Shown piece by piece: positions 61,587 to 64,000 of a stretch of 64,000 bases of DNA. The stretch lies in contig DAIDJF010000004.1 of the NCBI GenBank assembly GCA_027451525.1, positions 53,934 to 117,933 on the forward strand, written 5' to 3'. The translations under genes were made by a program, and so were the position numbers. This DNA is from Ktedonobacterales bacterium. Its GTDB lineage: Bacteria; Chloroflexota; Ktedonobacteria; Ktedonobacterales; Ktedonobacteraceae. Below the pieces are notes generated by a model that did not search any database, had not been told where the DNA came from, and saw nothing but the letters and a program-made list of their open reading frames with translations. How positions within the stretch are numbered: position 1 is the first letter of the stretch; each line of letters begins with the position of its first letter.

Positions 61587-62213
61587 ATGACAACGCAAGA
61601 GACCACCACACTAAACGTTCATGTTGACCCACTCTGCCCATTAGCGTGGCGAACGGCACTCTGGCTGCGCGAGGCACGCACAGTTCGTCCAATAAATATC
61701 ATCTGGCGTATCTTTAGCTTGGAGACCATCAATCGCAAAGAAGGCACTGAGCCAGACTATGTCAATGGCTACGGCTGGCTCGCACTGCGCACACTCGCGC
61801 TCGCGCGTCGTAAGCATGGCAATGATGGCTTTGAAAAGCTCTATGTGGCACTGGGCAACGCGCAGCATGGGCATAAAGAGAGCATTAATACGCGCGAAGT
61901 CGTCGCGGCTTGCGCGCGCGAAGTCGGTTTGGGAGAGGATTTTGTAGAGCAGGCCCTGGCAGATGAAAGCACAGCCCAGGACGTCATCAACGATCATCAA
62001 GAGGCCGTGCAACGCTATCACGCATTTGGCGTCCCCACGATTGCTTTCCAGGAATCGAATGTTGGCTTCTATGGCCCGATCATCAACACCGTTCCTCATG
62101 GCGAGGAGGCGGGCGCGTTCTGGGACCACATCTCCTGGGAGTTGCATAATCCCAATCTGTTCGAGCTAAAACGTGACCGCTCACAAGCCGAATGGGGACC
62201 AGTCTCCGCTTAA
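61587..62213 (+). CDS. DsbA-family thioredoxin-fold protein
   Basis: The 208-aa protein starts at ATG 61587 (AAAGGA lies 14 bases upstream; GTG 61575 is too close to it). NVHVDPLCPLAWRTALWLREA has a single Cys (CPLA) where DsbA has CxxC, and VPTIAFQ carries the cis-proline. The insert (REVVAACAREVGLGEDFVEQALADES...) is the all-helical part found in the DsbA/FrnE/2-hydroxychromene-2-carboxylate isomerase group (PF01323). No signal peptide, so it is cytosolic. With one cysteine it could act as a glutathione- or mycothiol-type isomerase rather than an oxidase. Confidence 0.82.
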   Translation: MTTQETTTLNVHVDPLCPLAWRTALWLREARTVRPINIIWRIFSLETINRKEGTEPDYVNGYGWLALRTLALARRKHGNDGFEKLYVALGNAQHGHKESINTREVVAACAREVGLGEDFVEQALADESTAQDVINDHQEAVQRYHAFGVPTIAFQESNVGFYGPIINTVPHGEEAGAFWDHISWELHNPNLFELKRDRSQAEWGPVSA

Positions 62214-62236
62214 GAACAAACACTATACCCGAAAAG

Positions 62237-62277
62237 AAAAAGCAGTCCACACAAAGCATTGCATGGACTGCTTTTTT
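62237..62277. terminator. Bidirectional terminator between the DsbA-family and aminotransferase genes
   Basis: A 13-bp stem AAAAAGCAGTCCA / TGGACTGCTTTTT with a 14-base loop, A-rich on one side and T-rich on the other. It works for both convergent genes. Confidence 0.85.
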
Positions 62278-62283
62278 AGTCAT

Positions 62284-63459
62284 TTACGCTTGATGTTTCT
62301 TCAAGAAACGCTCGATACGCACTAATGCCTCTTCGAGCTTATCATACGCCGTACAATAGGCACAGCGGATATACTCCTTGCCAGCAGTACCGAATGAGCC
62401 GCCAGGGACAACGGCAACCTGCTCTTCAAACAGCAATTTCTCGGCAAACTCTTCGTCGCTCATGCCCGTGTTGCCAATATATGGGAAAGCATAGAACGCA
62501 CCATACGGCTCGCAGCAAGGCAGACCAATGCGATTGAGGCCGTCAACGAACATGCGCCTTCGCCGCGCATAGTCGTCATGCATCATCTGCACATCTGGCT
62601 CTCCGTGCCGCAATGCCTCGATTGCCGCCTCCTGGGGAGCCGTGCCAGCGCACATAATCGTGTATTGATGCACTTTGAGCATCGCTTCCACAATCTGCTT
62701 GGATGCAGCCACATACCCTACACGCCAGCCCGTCATCGCATATGCCTTCGAGAAACCATCCAGTAAGACTGTGCGCTCCAGCATCCCAGGCAGCGTCACC
62801 ATACTGGTATAGTCGGTATCATAGACCAGACGGCTATAGACCTCGTCTACCGCGACAATCAGATCGTGCTTGATGGCGAGTTCAGCAATGCCTTCCAATT
62901 CTGCACGTGGAATTACGGCACCCGTCGGATTGTTGGGTGTGCCCAGCAAGATCATTTTTGTGCGTGGAGTAATCGCGGCGGCAATATCAGCGGCGCGCAC
63001 GCCAAAATTATATTGCGCATAGGTCGGCACCGTTACGGGCACTCCGCCAGCAAAAACAATATCAGCCTCGTATGCCACGTAGCCTGGGTCAGGAGAAATA
63101 ACCTCGTCGCCGGGATCGATCAGCGTGCGCATCGTCAGGTCCACACCCTCGCTCACGCCCACAGTGACAAGTATCTGCGTGCGCGGATCATACGCCACGT
63201 CATAGCGTCGCTGGAGCATTGTCGCGATCTCCTCGCGTAGCTCTAACATGCCATAGTTTGAGGTATAGCGCGTATGCCCCTGCCGGATTGAATTGATCCC
63301 CACCTGCCGGATGTGCTCGGGGGTCACAAAATCAGGCTCACCAACACCGAGCGAGATTACAGCGGGCATCGTGTTAATGATATCAAAGAACTTGCGGATG
63401 CCTGACGGCTTGACTGCGCGCACACGCTGAGCCAGTAACTCACGTTTCAACATATCCAT
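62284..63459 (-). CDS. Class I/II aminotransferase (aspartate/aromatic aminotransferase type)
   Basis: The 391-aa PLP enzyme has ISLGVGEPDFVTPEHIRQVGI at the N-terminus, the Asn/Pro NNPTG loop (ILLGTPNNPTGAVIP), VDEVYSRLVYD for the Asp that contacts the ring nitrogen, and LLDGFSKAYAMTGWRVGY with the Schiff-base lysine. A substrate-carboxylate Arg is in KEYIRCAY. It belongs to the aspartate/aromatic subfamily (also seen annotated as PatA); the donor cannot be told. The ATG at 63459 has GAGG about 10 bases upstream. Confidence 0.9.
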   Translation of the reverse strand: MDMLKRELLAQRVRAVKPSGIRKFFDIINTMPAVISLGVGEPDFVTPEHIRQVGINSIRQGHTRYTSNYGMLELREEIATMLQRRYDVAYDPRTQILVTVGVSEGVDLTMRTLIDPGDEVISPDPGYVAYEADIVFAGGVPVTVPTYAQYNFGVRAADIAAAITPRTKMILLGTPNNPTGAVIPRAELEGIAELAIKHDLIVAVDEVYSRLVYDTDYTSMVTLPGMLERTVLLDGFSKAYAMTGWRVGYVAASKQIVEAMLKVHQYTIMCAGTAPQEAAIEALRHGEPDVQMMHDDYARRRRMFVDGLNRIGLPCCEPYGAFYAFPYIGNTGMSDEEFAEKLLFEEQVAVVPGGSFGTAGKEYIRCAYCTAYDKLEEALVRIERFLKKHQA

Positions 63460-63540
63460 AAAATAGTATCCTCTCTTTCTCGGCCCATGCTGCTCGGTAC
63501 CGACCGTTGCAAGTTAGTACTATGGACAGCAATTAAAAAT

Positions 63541-63569
63541 TTGTCAGCGGTTTTTTCGTATGATACGCT
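63541..63569 (+). promoter_or_regulatory. Candidate promoter of the nucleoside hydrolase gene
   Basis: TTGTCA (63541-63546), 17-base spacer, TACGCT (63564-63569), about 70 bases before the ATG. Confidence 0.45.
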
Positions 63570-63638
63570 CTTAGCAGAGAATAGCGCGTGTACAGCAAAT
63601 AGCTAATGCAACTGTAACATAAAAGAGAGATTGGTACA

Positions 63639-64000
63639 ATGCACCAAATTATCTATGACTCGTTTACTCAAACCAACCAATCACTAGTCCCACGCCTTGT
63701 TATGCTCGATACTGATATTGGAGATGATATCGACGACGCCCTGGCATTGGCACTGCTCTTAAAATCTCCCGAACTCTCGCTCTCAGGCGTTACAACGGTC
63801 TTCGGTGATACACGCCGACGCGCCCACCTTGCCGCGCATCTGCTCAATATCTTTGGACGCCCGGATATCCCTATCGCGGCAGGCATCGGCACACCGCTCC
63901 AACTTCGCCATCAGCCCTCCGGCGTTCCACAGGCAGCGATTCTTGATGAGCGCGAAGAGTTCCTCCAATTGTCCGCTCTCAGCAAGCTCTCTGGTCCTGA
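63639..64000 (+). CDS. Inosine-uridine nucleoside hydrolase family protein (C-terminus outside window)
   Basis: The frame is open from ATG 63639 to the end, 120 codons seen. MLDTDIGDDIDDALALALLLKSPEL is the calcium-binding signature DTDxGxDxDDA of nucleoside hydrolases (PF01156), preceded by ~20 residues. SGVTTVFGDTRRRAHLAAHLL and IPIAAGIGTPL continue the fold. Such enzymes split the N-glycosidic bond of nucleosides for base salvage. The 3' part is cut off. Only a weak SD (AGAGAG) is seen. Confidence 0.88.
   Translation, partial: MHQIIYDSFTQTNQSLVPRLVMLDTDIGDDIDDALALALLLKSPELSLSGVTTVFGDTRRRAHLAAHLLNIFGRPDIPIAAGIGTPLQLRHQPSGVPQAAILDEREEFLQLSALSKLSGP

Noticed and set aside
1..64000. tRNA, rRNA or tmRNA genes
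   Set aside because: No cloverleaf signature with T-loop GGTTCGAATCC-like sequence or rRNA motif was noticed in the intergenic stretches; a dedicated scan was not possible.

Overview
The window looks like chromosomal DNA of a Chloroflexota bacterium, most likely Ktedonobacteria-like. This is an inference from moderate GC, the style of the proteins and the mix of genes (two-subunit methylcrotonyl-CoA carboxylase, B12-dependent ribonucleotide reductase and MetH, F420/PPOX-type protein, pRiA4b ORF-3-like protein); no marker gene (rRNA, tRNA) is present to prove it. Most genes have clear Shine-Dalgarno sequences, and several promoters are of the extended -10 type (TGnTATAnT).

Layout. 1-10.4 kb is housekeeping: a truncated secreted phosphoesterase, nicotinate phosphoribosyltransferase, an SCP2 protein, a helix-turn-helix protein, then a leftward operon mutS-mutL-glutaredoxin-DUF2085-mtaB with a good sigma70 promoter. 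10.6-13.3 kb is a decayed patch: a short TnsA-like ORF, a 5'-truncated MmyB-type regulator, a recombinase-like remnant with an in-frame TAG, a GNAT acetyltransferase, and two copies of a 25-bp motif.

13.3-30.3 kb is a leftward defence island. It has the gene set of a class 1 DISARM system: drmD (SNF2 helicase), drmMI (adenine methylase), drmA (helicase) and drmB (DUF1998). It differs from the canonical order: a RelE/ParE-UvrD fusion helicase and an unrecognised 302-aa protein lie between drmMI and drmA, and a 166-aa coiled-coil protein of unknown function, overlapping drmB by ATGA, occupies the place where the phospholipase-D gene drmC is expected. I see no drmC. This is the best candidate for an undescribed variant system.

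30.9-37.7 kb is a rightward sugar operon: a LacI regulator whose promoter is covered by a 45-bp perfect palindrome, a lipoprotein binding protein, two permeases (no ATPase), a Gfo/Idh/MocA dehydrogenase and a TIM-barrel isomerase. 37.8-44.8 kb holds small metabolic genes and a full-length cobalamin-dependent MetH. 45.2-50.6 kb is a branched-chain acid catabolism cluster (MCC beta, enoyl-CoA hydratase, MCC alpha, 3-hydroxyisobutyrate dehydrogenase-like). 50.7-55.1 kb has a CocE-type hydrolase, a site-2 protease-like membrane protein and CinA.

55.2-60.2 kb carries a class II ribonucleotide reductase preceded by two NrdR boxes and a clear promoter. Its gene is interrupted by two LAGLIDADG inteins placed exactly before two catalytic cysteines; the second ends in Asp, not Asn, and lacks the usual C-terminal histidines. 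The right end has a zinc-finger pRiA4b ORF-3-like protein, a DsbA-family protein, an aminotransferase and a truncated nucleoside hydrolase. No CRISPR array, rRNA or tRNA was recognised.
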